Shown: piece after piece, positions 22,358-35,111 of the stretch
How positions within the stretch are numbered: the stretch's first letter is position 1
How the letters are laid out: every line of letters starts with the position of its first letter
Notes under the pieces: model-generated
Database searches by the model: none
Seen by the model: only the letters and a program-made list of their open reading frames with translations
Told to the model about the DNA's origin: nothing
NCBI GenBank assembly: GCA_001592805.2
Contig: CP051139.1
Span: 2,418,001-2,482,000, forward strand
DNA from: Peltaster fructicola
Taxonomy: Eukaryota > Ascomycota > Dothideomycetes
DNA length: 64,000 nt
Reading direction: 5' to 3'
Made by a program: the position numbers and the translations under genes

Positions 22358-25300
22358 TCATGGCTTCATCGTCTTGAGGAAGCCGTCCAAATCGAACTCC
22401 TCTTCGTACTGCTTGTCGTCCCACAACTCGGTGAGTTCGTCCAGGACACCCTTCTTCCCTTTTTCTTTTACATTTCCTTGTGCATCAACTGCATTGTCTG
22501 CGTCGATCCCATCGTTCTCCTGATCGATGCCGTTCGCGAGGTTCGGATCAGTCTCGCCAAGGCTGAACAGGTCCAGGATCTGATCAGTCTCCATTGTGCC
22601 TAGGCCAGCGTTCTGCTGGTTGACTACTGTCGAGGCCACATCCATCTTGAATCGCTGGAGGCTGAGAATCTTCTCCTCCAGCGTGCCACGAGTGATGAGC
22701 CGATACACGTTGACAACCTTCTTCTGACCGATGCGGTGCGCGCGATCCATGGCCTGCATGTCTCGAGATGGATTCCAGTCATGTTCGACGAAAATGACTG
22801 TATCGGCGCCAGTGAGATTGAGACCGAGACCGCCCACACTGGTCGTCAGCAAGAGACAGTCGATCGATGGGTCAGCATTGAAGTTGTTGACAATATCTTG
22901 ACGCTTAGAAGCCTCGACTGAACCGTCCAGTCGTGCGAACGTGACGCTTGGCAGAAGCTTCTTGAACACTGTCGACTCCACCATGTCAAGCATTTCTTTC
23001 ATCTGACAGAAGATCAATGCGCGATGCTGAGACACCGCTTCGTCGGCCGAGGGCACGAAACCTTTATCACTGGCCTCCACGCCAATGCCGCAGTCGACGA
23101 GCAAATCACGTAGTGCTGTCAGCTTTGGTGCATGTACAGGATCCTTGATGCTGGTGCCCTGCTTGGCGAGAAGCGCTTGCGTGGCATCATACTGCTTGTG
23201 ACCTTCTTTTAGCACCAGCGCTGGTGAGTTGCAAAGCTTGCGCATATACTGGAGAGCTTGGAAGATGTGCTGCTTGGACTCCTTGTCAGGCTGGCCTGCT
23301 TTATCGGCCAAGGCTTGGCCTTCCTTGCGAGTGAAGTCTTCGAAAAGTCGTTTCTGAAGATCGCTCAAATCACAGTAGTAGTTCTGCAAGATCTTCGGAG
23401 GCAAGTCTTCAAGCACTTCCTCCTTTAGACGTCGCAAAAGGAAGGGCAATACTTGCTTGTGAAGCGACTCAATCGCCAACGCACCCGCTTCCTGCTCCTT
23501 CGAGGAGGACTTGGCGAACCGACTTGCAGCGATCGGCTTTGCGAAACGGTCCTGGAATACTTTCTCCGTACCCAGGAAGCCAGGCATCAGGAAGTCAAAC
23601 AAAGACCACAGCTCGAGGACATTGTTCTGGATAGGCGTGCCTGACAGGATAAGTCTGTGGTTGCTCATGAGCCGTTTCACAGCCAATGTGGTCTTGGCCC
23701 GAGGATTCTTGATCAAATGTCCTTCATCCAGCACACAGTAATTCCAGTTGTAAGGCAGGAGGATGTCAATGTCGTTGCGAGCAATCTCGTACGATGTGAT
23801 CACAATGTCAGCTGTTCCGAGTTGATCCCTCACTTTCGCTCTCTCGCCAGTTGGTCCAGCATAGGCTACTGCATTGAGGAACGGTGCATATGTGCGAATC
23901 TCTTGCTTCCAATGACCAGTGAGCGTAGGTGGACAGATGATCACTGATGGCAGTCGTCGCTTTTCGGGTGCTTGTGTCTTTTCGAACTCCTCTGCACGAA
24001 GGTGATGGTCACTGGCAACAATGCAAAGCGTTTGTAAAGTCTTGCCCAGACCCATATCGTCACAGAGCACACCGTGCAGATTGTATTTGTTCAAAAAGTG
24101 CAGCCAGTTGACACCATCTTGCTGATACGATCGCAGCTCAGCCTTGATAGCCACAGGAATTGTGAACGGTTCCACTTTCTTCGGATCGAGCATCTGTGCG
24201 ATAAACTTGCGCTCTCGATCTCTGCCTTCCAGCAGCGACTGTGGCAGACCTGGAGGATCTGGTATTCCGGCTTCTAGTGGCACAAGCTTGACCAGGGTTG
24301 CGAATGCTGTCGTTGCGATCAGTCGTACGCCAGGGTCCGAGTCGCTCATACGTCCAAGGACTGGCACCAGCAGGAAGATGACATATGGCAGTATGCCATC
24401 GCCCATGACCTGGATCAAGTGATAGATGCATTCGACTGCACCTTGCCTGTATGTAACCTCATGACCGTCGTTGATGCTTGGCAAGACTTGTTCGACCAAC
24501 ATGGTGAAGCCTTGCACAGTAATCACGCTACATACACTGGCAAAGCACTTTGCAGCAGCATATCTGAGCACTGCGAGCCTGGACTTGAGACCACTCGCCA
24601 CGAGAGGGAGCATCTCAAGAACCCAAGAGTGCAGAGAACTGTCCAATGTGGGCACAAGTGCTCGGAGCGTCGACAAAGCATCCACTACTTGCTGACCGAA
24701 TGGATTTTCTGCATCCTGTATAGCGTGTGGCAAATCGCCGGAGAAGCATTCTCGGATTGGCCCTTCGATGAGTGTCCGAAGTATTGGCATCTTGGTGAGG
24801 AGGTCGGCACCAAAAGCCAAGCACATACTCTCCAGTCCAGCTTTGGCACCACGTCTGATAATGCGAGCTTGTCTCAGCTCGAGTTCATACTGTCGAGGGT
24901 CCGGTCGATCCTGGATGTCTTCATCCTTCTGCAATGACAGTATGCCAGCCTCACGGTCGGCATTGGGGTGGAACTCTGGTGTTTCGCTCGTTTCCATGCA
25001 AGCAAACTTGATGAGGTTACCGACAATCTTGTCCACGACCTTATGTCGATCCAGCTGAACCAGTTGAGATACGAGACTTGAAATAGCGGCTGCAGATCTT
25101 TGTTGGAGATCGATGTTCTCTTCCTCCTTGATACTGTCCATGATGGCTTTGATCGTAGCTTGAGGCTTCTTAGGCACATCTTTAAAAGCTACCAACGCAT
25201 ATGCTGCGGCTGAACGAATGCGCACGTCGTATTGTGCTTTGGCGTTTCTTGCTTCACTGATCGCAGCATCGACATCGAGCTTCGAGGTGTTTAACGCCTC

Positions 25301-28102
25301 GGCAGATGCCATTCTCTGTACAGCTGACAAACCTTTCTTAAGCCTCTCGTAGTCACTATTGACGACCTTCTCGGCATCAGATATTGTGAAGGCGTTTTTG
25401 CCAGCGTCTGGTTCGCCCTGGCAGACGACGGCAAGCAAAGGCAGCTTGCCGCTCGGCACGTGTGCTTGGTCTTGGAAGGCATTGAGGAGCTGCTGGCATT
25501 GTGCTCGTACAATGCGGACGTAGTTCGTCATATCGCTGTACGTCGCTGGTCGTTCATTTTCGACAAGTGGACGGAGCGCATTGACAGCGCTCGTGGCAAA
25601 AGGATCCGCTGTGTCGATGGCGGATGCATAAGATTCAAGAAGCATGGCGCCAAGCATCTGTGTTGAGCCGAATGGAGAAGAAAGCGATGGCAGTACGTGC
25701 GATGAGAAGACTGTCAATCTTTCTTCAGTTGGCCAGAGCGCAACTGCTCTGCCTAATGCACGCGTGGCGGCGATCCTGGAGCGGTAGATTGTGTCGAGGC
25801 CAACAAGGTCAATGTCGCCTTGCATCATTGCGGCATCGATATTGTGCGTGTTGGGTGTGGTTGGAGGCACAGCTTCCGCAGGCTTGTCCGACCTGCGCCG
25901 TTTCTTGGTCGGTTCTGAACCGTTAGTCTCTGCTGGACGATGGGCTCCTGCAAGAGGTGCATATGTCTGCCCTGATGGCTTGACGAACAGCGTGGCGTCC
26001 ATGGGTAGTGGATGTCTGCTGATGCCGACGGGATGGACAGTCAGAGTACACAGAGGGCTCACATGCTGGGCGAACTCTTGGCTGAAGGCGGAAGCACCTC
26101 GTGACGCAACCGCGTCGGCCAGTGCAGTCCAAACTGTGTGAGAGAGCTCTAGCACTTTCGGGTTTCGCTCGACTAGTAGATTCTGAAAGACAAGTCGTAG
26201 TGCTCGTCCATCAATCCAGCTTTGTGTCTCTGCACTATCGATGTCGATAAAGGTCTGTAAGGCCCGCAACACTGCTGAACGAACACCTGTTATGGTATGT
26301 CGTAAGAAGGGATAGAGTCGAGGCACCAGCTGCTGGAATGATTGTGCTGGGTCAGTCTCGGCATTGGTCTTCATAGCGGTCAGGATCTGTGGGAAGCTGC
26401 ACAATTTCGCAAGTAGATCCATAACCGCGCCAGTACTCGCACTGAGGTCGTCGCTGAGATCTGACAGGCACTCCCAAACCACGCTGACCAGTCTACTCAG
26501 CTCGCCGGGTCGTGCATCGATGAAGTCTTTGGCAACAGGGATGAGTGTTGCAGCACTGACCGAGCGTACATCGTCATCGTGATCTCCCAGACCTTTGACG
26601 ACACATTCCAGTACGTCGTCGAGCAGACCCCGATTCTGCAACAAAATGTCAGTTCGGACGGCCACCAGGTACCTCATGCCGATCATGCCACCATGGCAAG
26701 CATGCCATATCCTTCTCGACACGTTGAGATCCTTCTGCATAACAAGTCGATAGAGGATGCGATTGAGATCGTGTACGGAGGATGCAGGTAGGAACTGTAA
26801 CACAGCTCCCACTGTCTGACCGACTGTCTCTCTGATGGGTGCGACAGCGGTGTCGGAGACGTAATCGGCAAAGCGATCGAGCATGAGTACGCAACATAAA
26901 CGGCAGGCAAGGTCGTCGAGCCAAGCTTTATTAAGTTGATCGTTCTGATATTGTGTCATCTTAGCCTTGCGACCAGCACCGGCGCCGTGCACGCGAATGA
27001 GCTCACGAAGACCCATGGCAGCGCCATGACGAATCTCCCATTGACTGTCGAAGAGGTCGACAGTAAGGAATTCACACAATCGCTCATATGGCCATTCGCT
27101 CCCATCATCCTCAGCATTTGTGACCAGCGTAGACTTGTCTGGTGGTGGAAGGCCCTTGAACTCGGACACAACTTTCGAGTCATCCTCAGGCCCTGCGCGA
27201 TCGAGTGAGAAGTAATCGCCATTACTGTCAGCCTTTTCCTCTTTGATCTCTTGTTTGATGTCATCGACAGGAGTTTGCGCAACGCTCGTGCTGCTGCGAC
27301 GAACAGAGAAATCGTACTTGAACTTCTTGTTATCACGCTTGAGCTCCTCCTTTCTTCGACGCTTGAGCATGTTGAGTTGTCGTTTGCTCATTTCCGTTCC
27401 AGCAGGCGTGGGAGGTGGCATATCATCGCCCACTGGCGAGTCGATGACATTGTCATCAAAGCGTGCCTCCGATAGCGATGTGATCAGTTTCGGCGCGGGT
27501 ATCGTCGCGGGTATCGTCGAGTTCTTGGTGCCGAAGTCCTTCTCATTGACAAGTTCATCTTCGATATACTCACCTCCGAGACCCAGACGGGCAGTCAGTG
27601 TCTTCTTCTGGTGCGCAAGTCGCTCTGCTGCGTCCAGGCCGGCGAGCTTGAAATCATACTGCTTGCCAGCACTGCCGAGAAGTTCTTTGCCATTTGAGAG
27701 AATCGCTTCAACGTCTAATGTGGCAAGTGTGAGTTGTTCCAGGGAGGTAGGCGAGGAAGGCAGCTCGTCCTCTGCCTTGACAGGTGCATCGTCGTCTTTC
27801 TTGATGCCGTCGAGTGTGGCATTCGGATCGTACTTCTCTGCATGCTCGACAATGCCTCCGATGGCTTTGGCTGCAGCTGTTCGCGTGTCCCAAGAAGGAG
27901 ATCTGAGGTATGGTACAACGCGTGTCAGCAGATTGAACAACTCGTCAGGATGATTCTTCTGCACGTCAGCAAGCTGCTGAGCTGCTGTATTACGTATGAG
28001 TTGTGTGCTACCAGTCTCCAGAAGAGTTACTAATCGGTCGAGCCTGTCGCGTGTGATTAGCGCGGAATCTCGTAATGTTACTGGTACTTACCGAGAAGCC
28101 AT
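22358..28102 (-). CDS. MOT1: Mot1/BTAF1 TATA-binding-protein-associated Snf2 ATPase
   Basis: Mot1 uses ATP to strip TBP from DNA and redistribute it among promoters. Two exons: an 11-base first coding exon (28092-28102, MAS plus two bases) and 22358-28043, around a 48-nt intron. The product is 1898 residues, typical of the family. The N-terminus reads MASRLDRLVTLLETGSTQLI and continues into HEAT repeats with conserved PYLRSPSWDTRTAAAKAIGG. The Snf2 ATPase lies in the last ~600 residues: Walker A MGLGKT near 1333, the DEGH box near 1443 (the Mot1 form of DEAH), SGTPIQNN after it, and motifs V/VI (TTSVGGLGLNLTGAD, DRAHRIGQ) near 1770. The acidic C-terminus ends EEFDLDGFLKTMKP. All ATPase motifs are intact. 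Confidence 0.96.
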
Positions 28103-28932
28103 ATTTTGATGGATGAAATGAGAATGCGGCGCATTAATACAAGAGCTCGCACAGCGAGAATATATGTTAGATTGATCGGCTCACGTGGATCTCATCAAGA
28201 TGCAGTGTCCATGAAAATGCCCATGGCTGCACTGAAAGAACGTTCAATGTGAGGTGTTCGTGGTGACGGACTGCGGGCCAATCAGGGATCACGTGAAGTG
28301 AAGACAAGAAATCTGCGCAGACGCGAATGAGGGAGAGATTGTTCCTTATATGCGCCGCGTCTATGCCATCGCGTTTTGCGCTAAGCCGTATCGGCCGCTA
28401 GACTCAAAACTTGAGCCTCTCAAATTTCTGGCTATACTCGTGCTGTGGCCTGCAAGCGTCAGATCCATCCTTCTACAACGATCCTCTCCTGTATCGCGGC
28501 TGCGCCGGCAGATGCATTGCTCGAGCAAAATTGACTGCAAAGTGTAGTGACCCCAAGACCTTCGATGGTGGTTTGTCGCTGCTGTCTGGGCTTCCTGTCA
28601 GGGAGCAAAAGCATCTGGCCATGTGTCCACTACACTGACCATGAGCCTATCTGCAGATCGTCCCGATTTGCACGCAATCTCAGGAGCTTCGACCGTATTC
28701 AGTTGATCATTCTCAAGGCAAGTACCTCACAGTGAGCATGCATGGTCTCGCGATGCGACAAGCATCCTGTACCATCAATGTCCGACGTGTCGATGGGCGC
28801 AATCATTTGTGCTCGAATGTCGCTCTGGTACGACTCTAGTCTGGGTCACGCATGCCAAAGCCAAGATTCATCCACAGACATGACACTCTCGTGTTAGGAG
28901 TAAGATGCTGTCAGAAGCACCGATTATCCGCT
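28103..28932. promoter_or_regulatory. MOT1 upstream region with CACGTG and CCAAT elements
   Basis: These 830 bases separate the MOT1 start from the stop of the acyl-CoA ligase, both minus-strand. CACGTG occurs twice (28182-28187 and 28290-28295), and a CCAAT box at 28278-28282 sits eight bases from the second. CCAAT plus CACGTG is a plausible HAP-complex and bHLH arrangement in a fungal housekeeping promoter. No gene is seen in the rest. Confidence 0.4.
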
Positions 28933-30842
28933 CTACGTTTCTCGTTTGGCGCCTTTCGCCCAGTCACGGAGCACATTCTTTCTCACCTTGCCTGTGCTGG
29001 TCTTCGGAAGCTCGTCCAGGACCTCAACCTCACGAGGGACCATGAATCGCGAGATACCGCTCTTGTTCTTTGCCCAAGCAATGACCTGCTCACCAGTAAG
29101 CTGACCACGTTTACCAGCCTTCACAGTAATGAAGGCCTTCGGTCGCTCTCCCCACTGCTCATCTGAGACAGCCACACATGCTGCTTCAAGTATGTCCGGA
29201 TGAACAACAAGCAGTGACTCAACAGCCAGAGAGCTGATGTTCTCACCGCCTGAGATGATGATGTCCTTGGCTCTGTCAAGGATCTGTATGGCGCCATCGG
29301 GATGCCAGACTGCTAGATCGCCTGTATGCAAGACACCTCCCGCAAAGAGCTTCCTCGTCGCTGCTGTGTCTTTGTAGTATTCTTTCGCGCAGATGTTGCC
29401 TAGGAATATGATCTCGCCAATCTCCTTGCCATCTTTGCTGACATCAACGATGGAGCTCGATGTTCGCGTGCCAGCATCATCTTCGCTAACTTTGATCACA
29501 CGTGCTGGGAGAGATGCTATGAATCCGTGACCTTGTCGAGCCATCTTAGCATACTTCTCCTTTGTCTCGAGCGATCTCCAAGCTGGCAATTGATAGCCCT
29601 TGGTGATCGGACCGTACGTTTCCGTCAGACCATACACGTGTACTGGTCGAAGGTTAAGATTCTCCATCGTCTCGAATAGATGCGCTGTTGGAGGACTGGC
29701 TGCAACAGTGACTCTAACTGGCTCTGGGAAAGCATTAGAACAAGCCCTCGTTTCATGCGAAGGACTCACCTGACAACTGCTCTGCGTTGGGATCAGCACA
29801 AAGTAGGGTGTTGACGGTCGGCGCCGCATTGAAATGTGAGATGGCCTCTGTCTTGAGCAATCGCCATATCTCAGGATAGTCGATCTTGCGAAGACAGTAA
29901 TGTGTGCCTCGAACAGCCGTGACTGCCCATGGGAACGTCCATCCACATGCGTGAAACCTACAGAGGTGAGTGTCTGCCGGGTCTAAGAATAGCTCAACTC
30001 ACATTGGGAGTGTCCACAGGTAGTGACAGCGATCGACAGTGGAGTGATGAGAGTTCAGATGACTTTCAACCACGTTCGCCAACGCTGCCAGGTACGCGCC
30101 TCGATGTGTGTATACCACACCCTTCGGCCGTGCTGTTGTACCACTCGTGTATGACAATGCGAGCATAGCTTCTTCATTCACAGTCTCGGTCTCAGGTTTG
30201 CTCCAGCCATGTCCTCCTTGCTCTTGATCGAAGCGCTCGCCTTCCTGCACCGCTTGATTAAACGGTCCGCCCTTGTCGCCCTGTGTCACGTCCGTATCAG
30301 TGTCGACAAGCAGTGGTACACGAGGATGTGATTTGTGATAGCCATCTAGGAGATGTTGGAACTCTGCGTCCACGATAATGAGATCAACCTCAGCATGGTC
30401 AAATATGTATTCGATGTCCTCTGGCTTCAGCCTGTAGTTTATGGCTACGTAGTGGTCAGCGATGCTGACAATGGCACGTTCGCAACATACCAACATTGAC
30501 AGCCCCAGCGCCTCCTATGCCGTAGAATGACTCCAAGAATGCAGGCGTGTTCGGTGCAAGGATTCCAACTCGCTTGTAGCCATATTTACGCAAGAAGTAT
30601 GCCAACCCTTTGGCTCGATCTGATGTCTCCAGGTATGTTCGACGAAGAATTTTCTTGTTCGACGTCACATGGTAGATCGCGCATGCGTCTGGTTCGATTT
30701 GAGCTGCACGGGGTAGGAAGAATGTCGGCGATAGTTGATGGATGTTGTGTCGGTGGTCGAAGCTGTCGGTAGTGGAGCTCTTCAGTGACGACGACACTAG
30801 CTGTGCTGCAAGGTCGCTGACGCGCCTGATTGCATTCGCCAT
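28933..30842 (-). CDS. Acyl-CoA ligase of the AMP-binding superfamily
   Basis: Four exons: 30491-30842, 30003-30444, 29770-29957 and 28933-29723, with introns of 46, 45 and 46 nt; 590 residues. The enzyme should activate a carboxylic acid to an acyl-adenylate and then an acyl-CoA. Motifs in order: adenylation P-loop LSYTSGTTARPKGVVYTHRG, HACGWTFPW, YGLTETYGP, the hinge region HTGDLAVWHPDGAIQILDRAKDIIISGGENIS, and the C-terminal catalytic lysine in PKTSTGKVRKNVLR. The N-terminus (MANAIRRVSDLAAQLVSSSLKSS) lacks acidic residues for ~20 positions and could be a mitochondrial presequence. No C-terminal SKL-type peroxisomal signal is present (ends KRET). It resembles plant AAE/medium-chain ligases and fungal acetyl-CoA-synthetase-like proteins; the substrate is undetermined. 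Confidence 0.92.
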
Positions 30843-31164
30843 GATTGGGAGAGATGATTTACAGCGACAAAGTCATTGCCGCTCGTAGTCACGCATATCG
30901 AAGTGCTAGAGTTATGGACATCTTGCCAAAGCCTACATGTATGCTTCGAGTACAGGTGATCGGTCTTCGGGCACCAGGAAACACAAAGTGTGGGGAAGAA
31001 AAGTAGTAGTATTGCACAGTGTACATCACTAATCGCTATCCTTATGCCATGAAATTGTCGTTATGAAGTCGTCAGAGTCCGCAGACTCACCCCGTGCTCT
31101 AAGGAGTGCTCTCGAGTTCCGTCCTGGCAGGGGGTTGTGCGTCGACGTGGACTCATCTGCATAC
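30843..31164. other. Short intergenic region upstream of the acyl-CoA ligase
   Basis: A 322-base gap between the ligase start and the stop of the forkhead gene, both on the minus strand. It holds the ligase promoter and the forkhead 3' end. No ORF or motif stands out. Confidence 0.35.
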
Positions 31165-33729
31165 TCATCGACCGAAACTACCCCTACCTGGAGCAATGCC
31201 TACCGGGATGCCCATGGGAGCTGCACCGAACTGTGAGTTGCGTTGCTTCTGGTGAAAAGCACCAATTGGCTGGAATCCTCTGCATATATGTTAGCATAGA
31301 AAACGGTGCACTAGCAGCAATACTGACTTTGCGAGATCAATGCCCTCGTCTTCACCATCGTCAAAGCCTTGATCGATTGATGACGCCGGCTGCGATGGGT
31401 AATGCTGCTGGTTAGCATAGCCATTGGTGAAGCTGTTGGAATATCTTGCTTGCTGTGTTGCAGACGATGAGCGTTGCTGTGCAGTATCTCGCTCTGCTTC
31501 ACGACTGGCGGCAGCAAGAAGGCTGAGACCTTTCGCACCACCGGATGATTGGGAAGACATTGCTAATCGGCTGGCGGGACGTGTAGCAGTTGGACTGCCG
31601 TTGCCAACAGCAGAAGCAAAGCCATCAGAAGTCGGGCGCGGTGGAGATGACGATGGAATGATGGGACTCTGCTGTTTGCGAGTTCCTTCAGCTTTCATCG
31701 CGTCCGTCGCCTCACCCTGCTCCATCACTGCTGTATCCTCGAGTTTCCTGTCCTCCTTCTTTTCATCTCCGATCTTCTCCTCTTCATGCTCGAGCTTCGG
31801 TATCTTCATGAAGCTAGTGAAGGGGGTCTTCAACGGCGAAACTTCGAACTTCCACGGTGTGTTGCCAACGAGACCATCCATTTTCCAGAATGGAGCTGGA
31901 GAAGAGAACTGAATGAAGTCGCTCGGTCGACGTAGAGTGCTTGGTGGAGCTAGTCGTTGTGTGGGCTTCAATGGGAACGGTGTGTCCAGGCCAGCAGCTA
32001 TACGACCTTCTTCTGGCACGAACAGCGCTGGTGGGGATCCTGCGGCGTTGGCTGCTGCTGTAAGGCCATTGCGAGGCGTGGTTCGTAGAAAGTCAAGTGT
32101 TTCTGCTGCAACTCCAGCTGACTCGTCGTGTATGCCGAGGCCAGCTGCTCGCCCAGGACCATGATCAGGAGTCTGCGCTTCATGACGAGCCTGGCCCGAT
32201 GCGGCGTACGGTAACAGTGGTGGTGTCATGTCGGTCTTGAGTCCGTTGCGTATCGCCAGTGGGCTGCTAGCCTCTGGAATCGTCGCCTGTGTCGCCGACA
32301 CCTGCGATTGTGCTGAGAGTTGCACTGGTGGACGACGACAACCCTTCATGCCCTGACTTACGAACGTCTCAAATTCTGTTGGCTCTATCATCCACTTCAT
32401 GCCTTTGCCAGGCTCGTCAGTACGCCGGGCAATCTTGCTGAATGCTTTGTTCAGGCTTAGGTTATGGCGGATGCTGTTCTGCCAGCCACCAGTGTTGAAG
32501 CGATAGAACGCATAATTGGCCATGATCCACTTATAGATGTTGCTCAAAGTCATCTGTTGCTCGGGTGTCGAGAGAATTGCCATGCCGATGAGTTGTGCAT
32601 AGGAGTGCGGTGGTTTGAGGTCCTTTGCAGCATTGGAAGAGTAGTCGATTGACTCGGTCGACTCCATATTGATGCCGCGTGCGTAGCTTGCGTTTGGGGA
32701 TGACTTGATTGCGTATGGGTTGGTGGTAGAAGCAGTACGGATCGGGGTGCCAGGTTGCAGAGGAAAGGTCGTGTTCATGCCAGCTGCTCGCGAGGAATGA
32801 GGGTGAGTGCGATTCTGGTCGTTGTTGTATGGAGGCGGTAGTCGCGAAGCCTGTAGCTGCCCTCGTCGAGGATGGTTTCGACCATTCGCTCCGACCTCTT
32901 CCTCACCTTCCTCGTCATCCTCTTCTGATGACTTCTGCGCTTGGCGAATAATCGACCCGTCCCAGATCGGGCCTTCGCTGTGTTCTGCTGCTGATGTAAT
33001 GAATGCCATCTGTGTTCCGGCTATCTCGATGACAGATCCATTGCGCAAGTAGCTCTTGGTGCCGCGACGTAACAAATTGTTATCGACACGGAGTCCGTTG
33101 CGGCCATTGACAACAATGAACCACGATGTAGAGTCTCCATCATAAGAGATGATGGCATGGCTTCGGGACACCTGTCGGTCGGGCCCAAGGTCAATATCTA
33201 CCACTGTCTTGGCACTTGCACTGACTTGACCTGGATCGGCATCTGTCAGACGTTCGTGTGCTTCTGGTCGTCCGATATTAACTTCAACCTTGCGGATGAT
33301 GAATGCCCAATCTCGTCCGGCGATCTTCCCATATCCCGGCACATTCTCTTGTCCCTCAAGCAGATCGTTCGCGAAGTCTTCTGTTGCATTCACCTGCCGC
33401 TCAGCAACCTTCAAGCTGGCGATGATCTCTGGCTCGGTCGGAATTGCCGGTTGTGTATCATCATCGCTGGCGTCTTGCGCTGCATCTCCTTCCACATTGT
33501 CGTGATCTGCTCCAGAGCGGGCATCCTTGACCTTGCGTCGCACATTTCGTGATGGTTGTTGTGGTGCTTCTGCTGCGCCACGAGCTCTCTTTCGTGACGA
33601 TCTTGTAGGCGTTGCGACTGCCTCAGGTGTACCGGCATCGGATGGCTCTTGTATGGCATCGGAGACGTTTGTGCTTGTAGCACCTCGGCGGGCACGCGTC
33701 TTTCCTTTTCCGCGACCTGAAGGCGGCAT
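31165..33729 (-). CDS. Forkhead transcription factor with FHA domain (Fkh1/Fkh2 type)
   Basis: Two exons, 31328-33729 and 31165-31279; 838 residues. The start is the ATG at 33729; eight more in-frame codons upstream begin with TTG. The basic N-terminus (RGKGKTRARRG) leads to an FHA phosphopeptide-binding domain at ~140-245 (VNIGRPE; RQVSRSHAIISYDG; VNGRNGLRVDN). The forkhead winged helix is at ~371-455 (KPPHSYAQLIGMAI; LSNIYKWIMANY; GWQNSIRHNLSLNKAF). FHA plus forkhead is the architecture of yeast Fkh1/Fkh2, which control mitotic gene clusters and origin timing. The 48-nt final intron has a GTCAGT donor but a good GCTAAC branch site and ATGCAG acceptor. Splicing replaces a short hydrophobic read-through tail with about 38 residues rich in Gly, Gln and Pro, ending GRGSFGR. 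The C-terminal half is otherwise disordered. Confidence 0.92.
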
Positions 33730-35111
33730 ATCGGATTCCTGAGTGAGGTGCAAGTATTGTGCTTGTCGATGTCTGTAATGCTCTCAGAAGTTGTTTGTGT
33801 TACCCGTCTACCGACTACCAGTCAATGCAAGCAAGCAGTTACATGCTCTGTGTACTGGTCTGTGTGATGTGTGTGAGAATTTTCGGCCTGGTCGTACGGA
33901 CTGTTGTGTTGACGCGACGATGACACGCGCGATCAAGTCGAGAATGCTTGTAGACAAGGTCGTGTAGACGCTGGGTACTTCTTTCACGTGCGAATATGGT
34001 CGTAAACTGATCTGACGAGATCTGATGTCGTTAGTGCTGGTGTATTGCGGATCTGAAGAGGCCGTGTTTACGACGCGAACGTTGCAAGAGTAACCCGCTT
34101 CCGTCATCTAGGATAGCATAACCATACCTACGGATTTTTCTTCGACCAGACCGACGAATCACAATCACCACTGTTACAGGATACTTTTCGAAGAATGAAC
34201 GCGTTTAGTAGTATGCCTTCCAGTGTTTTGGGAGGGCTCTGGGTCTGCTTGAAATGTAATGACACATCGTGGTCCATTGTGATCATGACGCAATCTACTC
34301 GCTGTACATGGCGTGAAGATTCAGACATATCAGCTTAATCACCAGTCAGAACAATCGTCTTGAGATCACCTGCGTGAAGTGTTTATAACCCTTGAAGCTC
34401 TTGTAGGTGGTATATCCACTCTATCCTGAACCAGCCTCGCAATATGTCGACTCTCTTTCGTCGGCACTGACGAGCTGTCGTCTCATGACACGACTCTGTG
34501 AGCGATACCGGTCGACGACGTTCCACAATGTCTTTCGGCAGGCCTCACGTGGCTTTTCTCACTATACTTTGAAGATATGTTCGACCATGCGTGACCTCGA
34601 GACTCAGAGCGCGATCATAGCGTAGGAGGTCGTGATTGATAAAGCGCTGGCAGGTGTAGGAGGGTCACTCTGCGCTAGAGTACAGCTTGTCGTTACCAGA
34701 GAGTGGAGTGCAAGCTGATCCTGTATCCCAATGGTCCAACGCCCAGTCACGACAGCTCCAGCTAAGCTTACAAGATAAATCCAGATGGGTTGTTCGAATG
34801 TTTAGGGACTCGAGTCAGTTGTTCGTCCGAAGAGAGGTTGCACAAGAGGCCCGGCCGTTACACTGTATCATGCTGAGTCCTAAAGCACGCGGCATTTGGA
34901 CTGATCCCGAGCCAAGTGTCTGCCATAGTGGACAGTCCAAAAGTGCGCTTTCAATCAAGACGACGCGTGATCCTGCTCTTCGACATTGTGAACAATCGCA
35001 TCCATTTCGAAAGTTCGGATTGACGTATGGCCATGGTTTGAGTGGAGATTCGCAGCAGCTCTCGAGCTCATACAAGCTTCGTGGAGAATGGCTGAGGAGA
35101 AGTTGATATGT
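33730..35111. other. Long upstream region of the forkhead gene, no gene seen
   Basis: A 1382-base gap, the largest in the window, between the forkhead start and the PAM18 stop (both minus strand). Frames of up to ~139 codons exist (34687-35106) but begin at TTG and carry no recognisable domain. I find no tRNA, repeat or transposon remnant. Long regulatory regions are common for cell-cycle regulators, and a long 5' leader with an intron is possible. Confidence 0.45.

Noticed and set aside
27243-27953. A 236-codon frame on the plus strand inside MOT1
   Set aside because: It is an antisense shadow of the conserved MOT1 N-terminal region; Ser-rich composition is what the complement of acidic and basic codons gives.
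28933-29946. A single open frame beginning MDGRSHGQ for the acyl-CoA ligase C-terminal half
   Set aside because: Its first ~70 codons are off-frame read-through of an intron and exon 3; splice signals and conserved motifs support the four-exon model instead.
34687-35106. A 139-codon plus-strand frame upstream of the forkhead gene
   Set aside because: It starts at TTG, its first ATG is internal, and it shows no recognisable motif.
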